DNA of 15,227 nt from JAQBDA01 sp041301185 (GTDB lineage Bacteria; Chloroflexota; Anaerolineae; Anaerolineales; UBA4823): contig JBFYSV010000035.1 in NCBI GenBank assembly GCA_041301185.1, positions 1 through 15,227 on the forward strand, written 5' to 3'. Numbering within the stretch: position 1 is the stretch's first letter; each line of letters starts with the position of its first letter. Below are positions 1-7,500 of this stretch, one piece after another. A program made the position numbers and the translations under genes. The notes below the pieces were generated by a model that saw nothing but the letters and a program-made list of their open reading frames with translations, was not told where the DNA came from and searched no databases.

Positions 1-2
1 CG

Positions 3-458
3 ATCAGCCCGGTGCAGGCGATCATCATCCGCATCCCGCCGGGAGCTATTCTCGATCCGCGCATCTTCCGCCTGCTGCCGGTGCAAAAACCGAGCGTGCC
101 ACCGCCTTCGCCCCGCAGACCAGCCGGCATGTTCTTCATCTTCCAGCCGGACCCGCCGGCAGCCACAGCTTTGCAGCAAGCGCTTTTTGAAACGCCTTTC
201 GTGCTGCCGGTGGAGCTTACCCTGGAGTATAGCGATGCGGACCTGGCGGGTATTGCGGAGGACAGCCTGTTCCTGGCGGTGCTGGATGAAACCAGTGGGG
301 AGTGGCTGGATGCCACCACCACCTGCCCGTCGCCAGGGGCGGTCTTGCGCCAGCCGGAGGAAAACCGCATTACCGTGACGTCCTGCGCATCGGGTGAGTT
401 TGCCCTGCTGGGTAGCCCGCCGGGGGGTGCGCTGTACCTGCCGCTCATCCAGCGCTGA
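3..458 (+). CDS. Partial (5'-truncated) secreted protein, C-terminal part, ending in YLPLIQR
   Basis: The reading frame is open back to the window edge, so the GTG at position 12 is probably internal and this is the last ~151 residues of a larger protein. The visible part has a Pro-rich linker followed by a beta-strand-rich module. That module contains LTLEYSDADLAGI, a Leu-rich strand, SGEWLDATTTC and ITVTSCASGEFALLG. I know this pattern from the C-terminal ends of large extracellular proteins in Chloroflexota and related bacteria, where it follows repeat domains. The protein finishes with ALYLPLIQR, the same type of end motif carried by most secreted proteins in this window. The gene converges on the minus-strand genes, with palindromes just after its TGA. 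The function of the whole protein cannot be told from this fragment; export is inferred, because the N-terminus is missing. Confidence 0.75.
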   Translation: MSPVQAIIIRIPPGAILDPRIFRLLPVQKPSVPPPSPRRPAGMFFIFQPDPPAATALQQALFETPFVLPVELTLEYSDADLAGIAEDSLFLAVLDETSGEWLDATTTCPSPGAVLRQPEENRITVTSCASGEFALLGSPPGGALYLPLIQR

Positions 459-492
459 AAAGATTGAACCGCGAAGACACCAAGAAGCAAAG
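459..492 (+). repeat. Dispersed intergenic repeat, copy A (AAAGATTGAACCGCGAAG...)
   Basis: This copy starts inside the stretch just after the stop codon. The first 18 bases are identical to positions 2476-2493, and the following ACACCAAG is shared after a one-base shift. The type (ACCGCGAAG, ACACCAAG, then GCAAAG or GCGAAG) resembles short dispersed repeats I know from intergenic regions of many environmental bacteria. No function is known to me. The edges are approximate. Confidence 0.6.
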
Positions 493-547
493 AATCACGT
501 AGAGCCGCAACGGGTAGAGCCGCAGCATGCTGCGGCTCTACGTGATT
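493..547. repeat. Nested palindromic repeat (28-bp perfect palindrome inside a 17-bp inverted repeat)
   Basis: Positions 514-541 form a perfect palindrome of two 14-base halves (GTAGAGCCGCAGCA and its complement), centred on GCATGC. In addition, 493-509 (AATCACGTAGAGCCGCA) is an exact inverted copy of 531-547. The unit GTAGAGCCGCA therefore occurs twice direct and once inverted, and two alternative stems can form. The element lies between convergent genes. It could be a mobile palindromic (REP/MITE-like) element, a bidirectional transcription barrier, or both. No T-run follows it, so a classical intrinsic terminator is not certain. Confidence 0.75.
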
Positions 548-572
548 CCATTTGCCCAACCCGCAGCAGTAG

Positions 573-591
573 GGCGGGATTCTATCCCGCC
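573..591. terminator. Short hairpin GGCGGGA-5nt-TCCCGCC between convergent genes
   Basis: A perfect 7-bp GC-rich stem (573-579 with 585-591) and a 5-base loop TTCTA. It sits immediately downstream of the stop codon of the 50-aa minus-strand gene (which ends at 597) and also lies beyond the plus-strand gene. It may stop transcription from either side, but there is no U-tract. It may instead belong to the same class of palindromic intergenic repeat as its neighbour. Confidence 0.35.
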
Positions 592-596
592 GCCAA

Positions 597-749
597 TTAG
601 ACCAGGATTTGAATTACGATGGCAATTACGACCAGCAAGATGATCGCCAGCACCAGGTAGCTCATCCGGGCGACAATCAGCCCCAACTGGGAGATGAGCT
701 TGTTTTGCTGTTCGAGCAGGGCGATCATGCGGTCGAGTTTTTCTTCCAT
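597..749 (-). CDS. 50-aa small membrane protein with N-terminal coiled coil
   Basis: A short gene with ATG at 749 and stop TAA at 599-597. The ribosome-binding site AAAGGAA is at 762-756, six bases before the start. Residues 1-20 are charged and heptad-like (MEEKLDRMIALLEQQNKLIS), which fits a short coiled coil. Residues 31-50 are almost wholly hydrophobic (YLVLAIILLVVIAIVIQILV), which fits one transmembrane helix ending at the C-terminus, so the protein would be a C-tail-anchored miniprotein. The coding quality is good: no rare codons stand out, and the amphipathic/hydrophobic split is too ordered for chance. It follows the 101-aa secreted protein gene with a 77-bp gap and may be co-transcribed. 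No function is recognised; similar two-part miniproteins are common hypothetical proteins in bacteria. Confidence 0.7.
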   Translation of the reverse strand: MEEKLDRMIALLEQQNKLISQLGLIVARMSYLVLAIILLVVIAIVIQILV

Positions 750-826
750 GAGGGGTTCCTTTGCAATCAGAGTCTTGCGCTGTGTCCTCTATGACTATAT
801 CATGAATGGAAAAATTTGCGCTTTCC

Positions 827-1132
827 TTACCCGCCGCCTCTCAAAATCAGGGGGAGATGCAGGCGCAGGTACTCTACCACCGACTCCTGCACGATCCCAA
901 CCCAGTAGCCCAGCCCGGTGCTGTAGCCGGAGCTGGAGGCCGTGCCCACCGCGGTCTGCCCGAATGTCAGGTGGGCGGTGTAATTTGCCGAGGAGGCCGC
1001 CCCTCCGCCGCCGTTCAGCAGTACCATCCAGTCCAGGGCGTAGTTCTCAGACGACATAGCCTGCGCGCCGCTTGACAGGGCAAGGACCACCAGCAGGACA
1101 GCCGCCAGGATTAAGATGCGTCTCTTGTGCAT
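827..1132 (-). CDS. Small secreted protein (101 aa) ending in LHLPLILRGGG
   Basis: ATG at 1132 is preceded by AAAGGAG (1145-1139) at six bases, a strong site. Residues 1-25 form a signal peptide (KRR, then a long Leu/Val stretch, cleavage likely after AQA). The mature part (~76 aa) contains SSENYALDW, a Gly run, SSANYTAHLTFGQTAVGTASSSGYSTGLGYWVG and the end HLPLILRGGG. The NYTLxxTxGQ-xxG-xxSxxYxTGxGYW pattern is a known small module in secreted proteins of several phyla, usually next to an anchoring C-terminus. Here the whole protein is little more than that module plus the LPLILR motif. It starts 21 bp after the stop of the lectin-like gene, so the two are very probably co-transcribed. Role unknown; a surface structural or binding role is inference. 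Confidence 0.8.
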   Translation of the reverse strand: MHKRRILILAAVLLVVLALSSGAQAMSSENYALDWMVLLNGGGGAASSANYTAHLTFGQTAVGTASSSGYSTGLGYWVGIVQESVVEYLRLHLPLILRGGG

Positions 1133-1153
1133 GGGTTGCTCCTTTTGCGTCGC

Positions 1154-2362
1154 TTACGGGTACATCCAGATGCGCACCCGCACCTGCGGGCACTCACCGT
1201 CCTGGCTCTCCCGCCTGACGGTGATCTCAGACGTGGTCAGGTCGAGCCAGTACACCCCGTAAGTTTCTGGGGAGTTGGAGTCGCCGCCCAAGCCCCAGTT
1301 ATGCCGCCCGTAAGTTCCGTGCTGGCAGGTCAGATCGACCACATAGTTGTCGATATTCCCGCCCAGGTTGTGGAGCAGATCCACAGTGCTGCCGGCGGTG
1401 ACGGACACCAGGCCGCTATCGTAAGCCGGGCGGGGGAAGGCGGCAATGCCCGCGCCTCCCGAAGTGACCGCGCCGCTCTCGTCCACGTTGAAGAGCAATG
1501 TGTCTGCCGCGTCGCGGATCTCAAAATCGGCATCTTCGCCATCACCGTCGTTGTCCAGCTCGAGGCGGATGGTATCGTTAGATTTCAGGACAAGATCGCT
1601 GCTGGCGTAATCCGGGTCGGAAGCCAGGTTGCCGTCATCCCCCGTGCTGCTATCGGCGTTGCCGCCCAGGATCAGGTCGGCGCCGCTATCCAGCCCTTTG
1701 GCGAGCACGCCCACACCGCTGGCGATGGAGGATCCGCCGTATAGGCCAATTCCACCGGTGTTATTGTAGAAATAACCGCCAATGCCCTCGGGCGAGCGCG
1801 AGGCGCCGACGATGCCGTAGTTTGCTCCGCTTTCTGCCATGGCATATGAGCGCAGGCCGCGCCCCTCGTCGCCCCAGTTTTCAAGATGCAAAACCGGCAA
1901 GCCCGCCAGAGAATCGCTGATCACCGCCCCCGGGCGCAAGGTCCAGGCGTAGGGGACGTTATCCACAAACAGGCGCGGGGTCATTTCGGGATCATCGCCC
2001 ACCTGCACCCCCAGGTAGAGCTGCCGCCCGTCGATCGAGCAGCCTAACCCGCTAATGTAGGTGCTGAACAGCCCGTTGTCCACGTTCAAATTGCTGAGTT
2101 GCTCGCACAAAGGATCGTCTCCAGTATGGTGGGCATACAGCCGGAAGGTGACATTGTAGTTGCCGTCCAGCGGGGTTCCGGTGGCGTCGGTCAGGCGTCC
2201 CTGGACGGGGATGTAATCGCTGTGAGCGTCAGGGGCCTCCGGACTGAGCGGCTGCCTGCCATCCCCCGGCGATCCATCCTGGGCGAGGGCCAGACCCACA
2301 GCCACAACCAGCAGTACGCCCAGCACGGGCAGCAGCACGGCGAACAAACGCTTTGTATTCAT
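1154..2362 (-). CDS. Secreted protein with N-terminal beta-domain, Gly-rich centre and lectin-like C-terminus (402 aa)
   Basis: I chose ATG 2362 because GGAAAGG (2378-2372) precedes it at nine bases and it begins a clean signal peptide (NTKRLF, hydrophobic core, cleavage after ALA). A start 19 codons upstream at 2419 would bury the signal. Residues ~49-145 hold DYIPVQGRLTDATGTPLDG and FVDNVPYAWTLRPGA, a beta-rich domain widespread in Chloroflexota surface proteins and recalling phage tail-fibre or cell-surface modules. Residues ~170-240 are Gly-rich (IGGYFYNNTGGIGLYGGSS), and ~291-302 read FNVDESGAVTSG, a tail-fibre-like phrase. Residues ~308-402 (YDSGLVSVTAGSTVDLLHNLGG, GVYWLDLTTSEITVRR, VRVRIWMYP) resemble the H-type lectin fold. 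The lectin call is by pattern only. Unlike its neighbours it lacks the LPLxxK end. It leads a small operon with the 101-aa protein. Confidence 0.8.
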   Translation of the reverse strand: MNTKRLFAVLLPVLGVLLVVAVGLALAQDGSPGDGRQPLSPEAPDAHSDYIPVQGRLTDATGTPLDGNYNVTFRLYAHHTGDDPLCEQLSNLNVDNGLFSTYISGLGCSIDGRQLYLGVQVGDDPEMTPRLFVDNVPYAWTLRPGAVISDSLAGLPVLHLENWGDEGRGLRSYAMAESGANYGIVGASRSPEGIGGYFYNNTGGIGLYGGSSIASGVGVLAKGLDSGADLILGGNADSSTGDDGNLASDPDYASSDLVLKSNDTIRLELDNDGDGEDADFEIRDAADTLLFNVDESGAVTSGGAGIAAFPRPAYDSGLVSVTAGSTVDLLHNLGGNIDNYVVDLTCQHGTYGRHNWGLGGDSNSPETYGVYWLDLTTSEITVRRESQDGECPQVRVRIWMYP

Positions 2363-2422
2363 ATAGATGTACCTTTCCGCCTTGAGCAGGCTCGTTACTA
2401 TTCCCAACCCAAATATCAACTG

Positions 2423-2456
2423 TATAGACTCTATATCCAGTTGTGGGGGATGTCAA
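2423..2456 (-). promoter_or_regulatory. Candidate sigma70-type promoter for the lectin-like gene, with an inverted repeat at the -10
   Basis: On the minus strand TTGACA (2456-2451) matches the -35 consensus. It is followed by TAGAGT (2433-2428) at 17 bases, or TATAGA (2435-2430) at 15. The -10 region lies in a perfect inverted repeat TATAGA-G-TCTATA (2435-2423), which could be an operator. It is ~65-90 bp upstream of the ATG at 2362, in an AT-rich patch of an otherwise GC-rich window. The promoter suggests that the lectin-like gene is transcribed separately from the big operon upstream. Confidence 0.45.
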
Positions 2457-2475
2457 TAGGCGCCTGGTAAGGGTT

Positions 2476-2520
2476 AAAGATTGAACCGCGAAGTACACCA
2501 AGGTGCGAAGAAACACAAAG
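2476..2520 (+). repeat. Dispersed intergenic repeat, copy B
   Basis: The first 18 bases (AAAGATTGAACCGCGAAG) equal those of copy A at 459-476, in the same orientation. The copy continues with an internally repetitive run of GCGAAG- and ACACAAAG-like words up to about 2520. It lies in the 240-bp gap between the big operon and the lectin-like gene, upstream of the latter's candidate promoter. The rest of the gap (2521-2602) contains only a weak 12-bp inverted repeat AGCCA-TT-TGGCT at 2566-2577. Confidence 0.6.
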
Positions 2521-2602
2521 GAATGCAGCATATGTAGGGACGCAGCAAGAGAAGCCCTGATTACCAGCCATTTGGCTCTTTGCCGCGCCCTTTGAGGTCA
2601 GC

Positions 2603-4504
2603 CTATTTCCACACCGCCGGGAGACAGACAATGTAATCTGTCGGCATCACCGCCACCGTATCGCTCAGCAGCGGCGGATCGCTGGTCAGCGTGACCGTGT
2701 ACCAGGCGTAGTTGGTCAGCCCGGTGAGGCTGTAGCTGCGCGCCTCCCCGGGGATGCCGCCGATGGGGGGAGCCTGGTCGCCAGGAGGTCCTTCATAATC
2801 GATCGTCCAGGTGGTGGTAACAGGCAGGGTAACGTTGGCAGCCCAGCTCAGGTGGATCGCCCCGTCACCCGGCACACCGAATAGCTCCAGTTGCGGCGCA
2901 AACTCGTAAGCCCCCAGATCGGGGGCGGCGCCCTGGTAGGCCAGGCTGATGCCCTGGTTCAGGGTCCAGGTGAGGCTACTGTCTACCGTGATCAGGTTGG
3001 CTTGATAGTCGATGTTGGTGATGCGCGCCCGCTGCCCGCCAGCCATTTGGATCTCGTCCCCCTGCACGTGCGGGATTCCCCAGCCATCGATAAAATACCT
3101 GGCGTCTTCCACCTGGAACTGCGTGCCGGAGCCAGCCGGGCTGGTGATCCGCGTGGGGTAGGCGCCGGCATCGATACAGGCACTATCGGCTTGCAGGTGC
3201 AGGTCGGGCAGATCCGGGTTGTCCGGATCGCTCGCAGAGGGATTGACAAATTTTGGGTCCACGCTGTTCTGATCCCAGTTATCTTCCACCACCTGCGGAT
3301 CCACCTGGCCCTCGTAAGTGACCGCCCCGTTCTTGTTGTCGTAGAACAGGTTGCCCCTGACGATGTTTCCGACCGGGCTCTGGTCGCTCCAGTTGGCAAA
3401 GTATATCCCGCCCTGGAAGCCGGGGTCGGTCTCCAGGTGTCCGGTATGGTAGAAAGTGTTGCGATAGATGCGGTTAAAGTCGGCGTGATCCTGACCGGCT
3501 GCGCTGGAGACAACCTGCAGCCCGCCGCTGCCGGTATGATAGTACAGGTTGAAGCGCAGCAGGTTATAGGGGGTTCGCAACGCCAGCCCGGAGGCTCCGG
3601 CGAAACCAAAGCGGTTGCCCTCGTAGAGGTTGTGACCTCCCACTGGACCCTCGGTGATCGAGCCGCGGTAGCCCTCGTAATCCCAGTTGGCGGGGTTGGT
3701 CTCGTTGTGAAAATAGTTATCCCGGATCACGTTGTATTGGCTGTAGACGCCAAGCGTATGGTGACCCCCATAGGCAAAGATGTTGTCTTCAATGAGGTTG
3801 TAGCCGCTCTCGTCAACCGGGTCCTCCTCCCAGCTGCCGATATCCAGCAAGCCGCCCCGGTGCTCGGCGTAATCGCCATAGACCCAGCGGTAGAAAGTGG
3901 AATGGTGCACCCAGTTGTAGGTCGAGTTTTCGCTGGCTGCCGTGCTGTCGTTGAAATCGTCGGCGATGAGCGCGCCCACCCAGTCTCCAGACTCCGGGCT
4001 GCGCGTATCGAAATTACAATAGCTGATCGTATTATAGTGACCGGCATAGATGCGCAGGAAACGCCGGAGGTTATAGAAGTTGATACCGTTCACCGTGATG
4101 TATGACTTTTTGTAGATATAGATCCCGTAGGCCGAGTCGCGAAGCGTGACGTTCTCCTGGTTGTAGCTGGTATAGACGATCCGCTGGCTGTCGGATGTTC
4201 CCGAGTTGCTGGGGCGGATCTCCTGGTTGGAGTAGGTGCCGCCGCGCAGGTAGATCGTATCCCCAGCGATGGCATTGGCGTTGGCGGTGCTCAAGGCGCA
4301 GGCGCTGGAGCCGTTCAGCGGCAGCGCGCCCGTGCAACTTGCCCACGCTGCCTGCCCGTCCGGGCTGACCCAGTAGGTTGTATCGACGGCAGCAGGGCTG
4401 GCGCTGCCAACCACCGGGGAGAAAGCTGGCGAAACTCCAATAAAGCCTGATGTCAACCAGGCGGCGATGACAATCAGCCGAAGAGAAAGCTGCTGCGTTT
4501 GCAT
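2603..4504 (-). CDS. Secreted right-handed beta-helix protein with C-terminal Fn3-like domain (633 aa)
   Basis: ATG 4504 has GGAAGGAG (4518-4511) six bases upstream. Residues 1-36 form a signal peptide (cleavage around GSA). Residues ~42-435 form a right-handed parallel beta-helix. It begins with YWVSPDG, then NAIAGDTIYLRGGTYSN (the opening coil typical of lyase-like helices), and has many N-x-I/F-x-x-N rungs such as NLIEDNIFAYGG and NIVRGNLFYDN. Residues ~434-450 (DLHLQADSACIDAG) and ~526-534 (APDLGAYEF) are the two halves of a choice-of-anchor-Q-type end. They are split by a ~75-residue beta insert (VEDARYFIDGWGIPHVQGDEIQM...) of a kind seen in other bacterial lyase-like proteins. Residues ~538-622 are Fn3-like, followed by DYIVCLPAVWK. 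It could be a polysaccharide lyase, epimerase or non-catalytic binder; no catalytic residue can be named by eye. Last gene of the operon. Confidence 0.85.
   Translation of the reverse strand: MQTQQLSLRLIVIAAWLTSGFIGVSPAFSPVVGSASPAAVDTTYWVSPDGQAAWASCTGALPLNGSSACALSTANANAIAGDTIYLRGGTYSNQEIRPSNSGTSDSQRIVYTSYNQENVTLRDSAYGIYIYKKSYITVNGINFYNLRRFLRIYAGHYNTISYCNFDTRSPESGDWVGALIADDFNDSTAASENSTYNWVHHSTFYRWVYGDYAEHRGGLLDIGSWEEDPVDESGYNLIEDNIFAYGGHHTLGVYSQYNVIRDNYFHNETNPANWDYEGYRGSITEGPVGGHNLYEGNRFGFAGASGLALRTPYNLLRFNLYYHTGSGGLQVVSSAAGQDHADFNRIYRNTFYHTGHLETDPGFQGGIYFANWSDQSPVGNIVRGNLFYDNKNGAVTYEGQVDPQVVEDNWDQNSVDPKFVNPSASDPDNPDLPDLHLQADSACIDAGAYPTRITSPAGSGTQFQVEDARYFIDGWGIPHVQGDEIQMAGGQRARITNIDYQANLITVDSSLTWTLNQGISLAYQGAAPDLGAYEFAPQLELFGVPGDGAIHLSWAANVTLPVTTTWTIDYEGPPGDQAPPIGGIPGEARSYSLTGLTNYAWYTVTLTSDPPLLSDTVAVMPTDYIVCLPAVWK
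2643..2718. repeat. 76-bp near-identical direct repeat, copy 1 (3' end of beta-helix gene)
   Basis: This segment encodes NYAWYTVTLTSDPPLLSDTVAVMP near the C-terminus. It matches 4578-4653 in the neighbouring gene with one mismatch over 76 bases (CAGCAGC versus CAGCAAC). Just beyond the block, similarity drops to ordinary paralogue levels. Confidence 0.9.
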
Positions 4505-4531
4505 ACGATGCTCCTTCCAAAAAAATCCAGT

Positions 4532-7500
4532 TCAAGGACCTTTCACGACCACCGGCAGATAGATGACGATGTCCGTAGGCATCACCGCCACCGTATCGCT
4601 CAGCAACGGCGGATCGCTGGTCAGCGTGACCGTGTACCAGGCGTAGTTGGTCAATCCCGTCAGGGTATAGGCGCGGGTGCCTGCGGAGATGCCGGTGATG
4701 GGCGAGGGCTCGCTACCCGGTGTACCCTCGTAGCTGATCGTCCAGGTGGTGGTAAGGGGCAGGCTGATGTTAATGCTCCAGGTAAGGTGAATTGCTGTGT
4801 TTGCGGCAACCCCCACCAGTTCCAGCTCCGGGATCGCTTCGTAAGGCCCAATATCCCAGGCGGTCATCTGCGGGCGGACCGTAAATGCTTTGTCATAGTT
4901 GAAACCGGCGAGCGCCACGCCCCGGTCGATGGCAGGCGAATCGGTGCGCAGGTGGTAATCCCCCGCGGCGGGTTTGCGGAAGCGCGGCTCAACCCCGAAC
5001 AGGCTGTGCTGGTCGAACTCGGGCTGCTTTGGTGGCCAGGTGAAATCCGGATAATGCAGGTTGTAATCCCAAACCGACCCGACCTTCGACTCGTTATCGT
5101 TGATTTGCGAGCCGCTGCCGTTGTTATAGAAAATATTGTTGTACACGGTCAGGTAGGGATTGTTGCTCAAGCCAAACGCACCGTAATTGCTATCTGCGAC
5201 CAGGTTGTTGGCAAAAGTGAAGTAATCGGCGCCGCCGCCCTGGATGGCATACGCCCTGGCGCCGAGGAAGATATTGTTGCGGAAGGTGATGTGGTGCACG
5301 GCGTTGCCGGTGCCGTTCTCCTCGCTCGAATCTTCGATCATCAGCATCTGGCCGAAGTTATCGCAGGTATTGCCCTCGATCAGGATATGGTGGGCGAACT
5401 GGCTATCGGGGTAGACCGAGAAGCTCTGGAAGCAATCGATGTGGGGGTCGCCGTACTGCTCCTCGTCCAGGTAGTCGTGCATCCAGTTGTCCCGGATGGC
5501 ATGCCCGCTGCCGAAGAAGCGCATGGCGTCCGAGTCGCCGCCCACGTGGGCGCCGGTGTCGGTGTTGGCGTCCAGCCCGTGCGAGAGATGGTTGCCCTCC
5601 ACCAGCCAGTCTTGTCCCATGATGCTGACCCCGGTGCCTTGCACCCGGTACAGGGTGTTGTCCTTGATCACCGCGCCCAGGTTATCGTGGCTATCGCCGC
5701 GCACGCCGACATAATCGTAGCCATCTGGGTTGGGGTTGAGATCGTGCAAGAAGTTTCCCACGATCTGCACCTGCTCTGTATTTGCCAGGCGCACCCCGCC
5801 CCGCCCGCTGGCGACGCTTTCCTGGTGAATAGCAGTGATCTCGAAGTTCTCAATGCGCACATAGCCGACCGGCGTTTCGCTGGGGTAGGGCGGGTCCAGG
5901 TCGAAGCCCATCGTAACGGCGTTGGCTGCCGGGTTGCCCGGGGTTTGCACGGGAACCGCCGGGTCGAAGACGGCCTCCCAATCGACCAGGCTCGTGTCGG
6001 GGGCAGCGCTGCCCTTAAACGTGATGTACTCTCCCGGCGCGCCGCCATGTTCGATCACCGTGCGCCTGTAATTCCCCGGCGCGACGAGGATGGTATCGCC
6101 CGGCTGGGCGACATCTGCGGCGTGCTGGATGGTCAGCCAGGGCAGCGCCTGGGAGCCGGGGTTGCTATCGCTGGCCTGGGGATGGCTGGCATTGACGTAA
6201 AACATGGCATCAAGAGCTGATGTGGTGAACACATCCCCGCTGGAAACCGTCTCGTTATCGCCAATATCGATCGAGCGCACACGGAAGTGGTAGGGGGTGG
6301 CAGCGTCCAGGCCGCGCAGCAGGGCAGAGTGCTCTGTCACCAGGACGGTAGCGATCAATGTGAGCTGCCCGTAGCTGCCCGCCAGTCCGTACTCCACCTG
6401 GGAGGTAGCTGGCTCATCGGTCGTCCAGGTCACCTGGGCGGTGTAGGGCGTCAGGCTGGTTACCTGCACGCCAGTGATCACCGGCGGGGTGGCATCTGCC
6501 GAATCGATGGAGAAGCTGATCAGGTAGTCATCCGGGTTGGCGTTGGCGGCGCTATCCTGGCATTTGACGGCGTAGGTGTAGCTCTGCTCGTCATGCAATC
6601 CGCTGACGAACCGGGTATGGGTCAGGTTGCCGGTTTCCGCGAAAGAATCGGTCATCTCGCTGTACGCCACACCCGGGCTTGTCGAGTAGCGGCACTCGGC
6701 TGCTTCGGCGGTGGACAGTGTCAGGGTGACCTGAGTGGTGGAGGAGACTAGCTCCCCGGAAGGCGTGCCATCGAAGCGCACCGGCGGCACGCTGTCTGCC
6801 CCGGAGGCGGATTCGTCCGCGCCGATATCCCAACCGCCCGCCCGGAGTGTGCTATCCAGGTCATCAAAGATGGGGAATACAGGGTCATGGGAAAGATCCT
6901 GCCCGTAGTTGCGCGCCCCGCCATCGGTCGCCGCCAGGTGGTAATCGCCCGCCGAGGGGTCGGTAAAGGTAAAACTCTGCTCCCAGCGCGAGTGAAGCCC
7001 GGGCGCCGAATCGTCCGAAGAGGCGTTGAAGTCCGAGCCGGGGTAGAAGCTGCCGTAGAAATCCGTGCCTGGGGCGTCGGTCAGGTTGTTCTTCGCCACC
7101 ACCACACCCCCCGAGCGGATGGCAAAGCCGCTGGTGATGCCGGCGATGGTGTTGTTGTAGAGATAGGCCGTGCCGCCGCCGGTCTGGATGCCGGCAGTGT
7201 AGCCGGGTTCGCCCACGCCATAGATCACATTGTTCCAGGCATACAGCACGCCGCCCAGCGAGTAGCTCATCAGCCCGCTGGCAGTGCTTACCCCGTTGCC
7301 GTGGATCAGGTTGTGGCTGAAGTGGACCTCGCCCACGCCTTCAGCGGTATTTGGGCTGAGGTAGATCAGGTGGTCGCTGGTATCCCCGGAGATCTCCAGC
7401 CCCTCAACCCGAAAATAAGCCACGCTGCTGTAGATCGGCCCTTCGCCGCTGGTATGCAGCCGGTAGCCGGAGCCGGGCGTGCCGGTGTGGCGCGCTTCGG

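Noticed and set aside
459..600. CRISPR-like array, suggested by repeated GTAGAGCCGCA words
   Set aside because: Only three copies, one inverted, with no regular spacers; it is a palindromic repeat cluster.
609..794. 61-aa plus-strand frame opposite the 50-aa miniprotein
   Set aside because: The charged Asp/Gln/His-rich composition is that expected of the complement of a hydrophobic helix; the minus-strand frame has the better ribosome-binding site and organised structure.
2566..2577. AGCCA-TT-TGGCT as a terminator of the big operon
   Set aside because: Only five base pairs, a two-base loop and no U-tract on the minus-strand transcript.
2891..4105. 404-aa open frame on the plus strand
   Set aside because: Antisense shadow of the 633-aa beta-helix gene; low-complexity V/I/A/G composition and no recognisable domain.
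4499..6220. 573-aa open frame on the plus strand opposite the large beta-helix gene
   Set aside because: It has no signal or domain pattern, is rich in V/A/I/G/H/Q typical of the reverse complement of GC-rich beta-helix codons, and lies fully antisense to a gene with clear homology.
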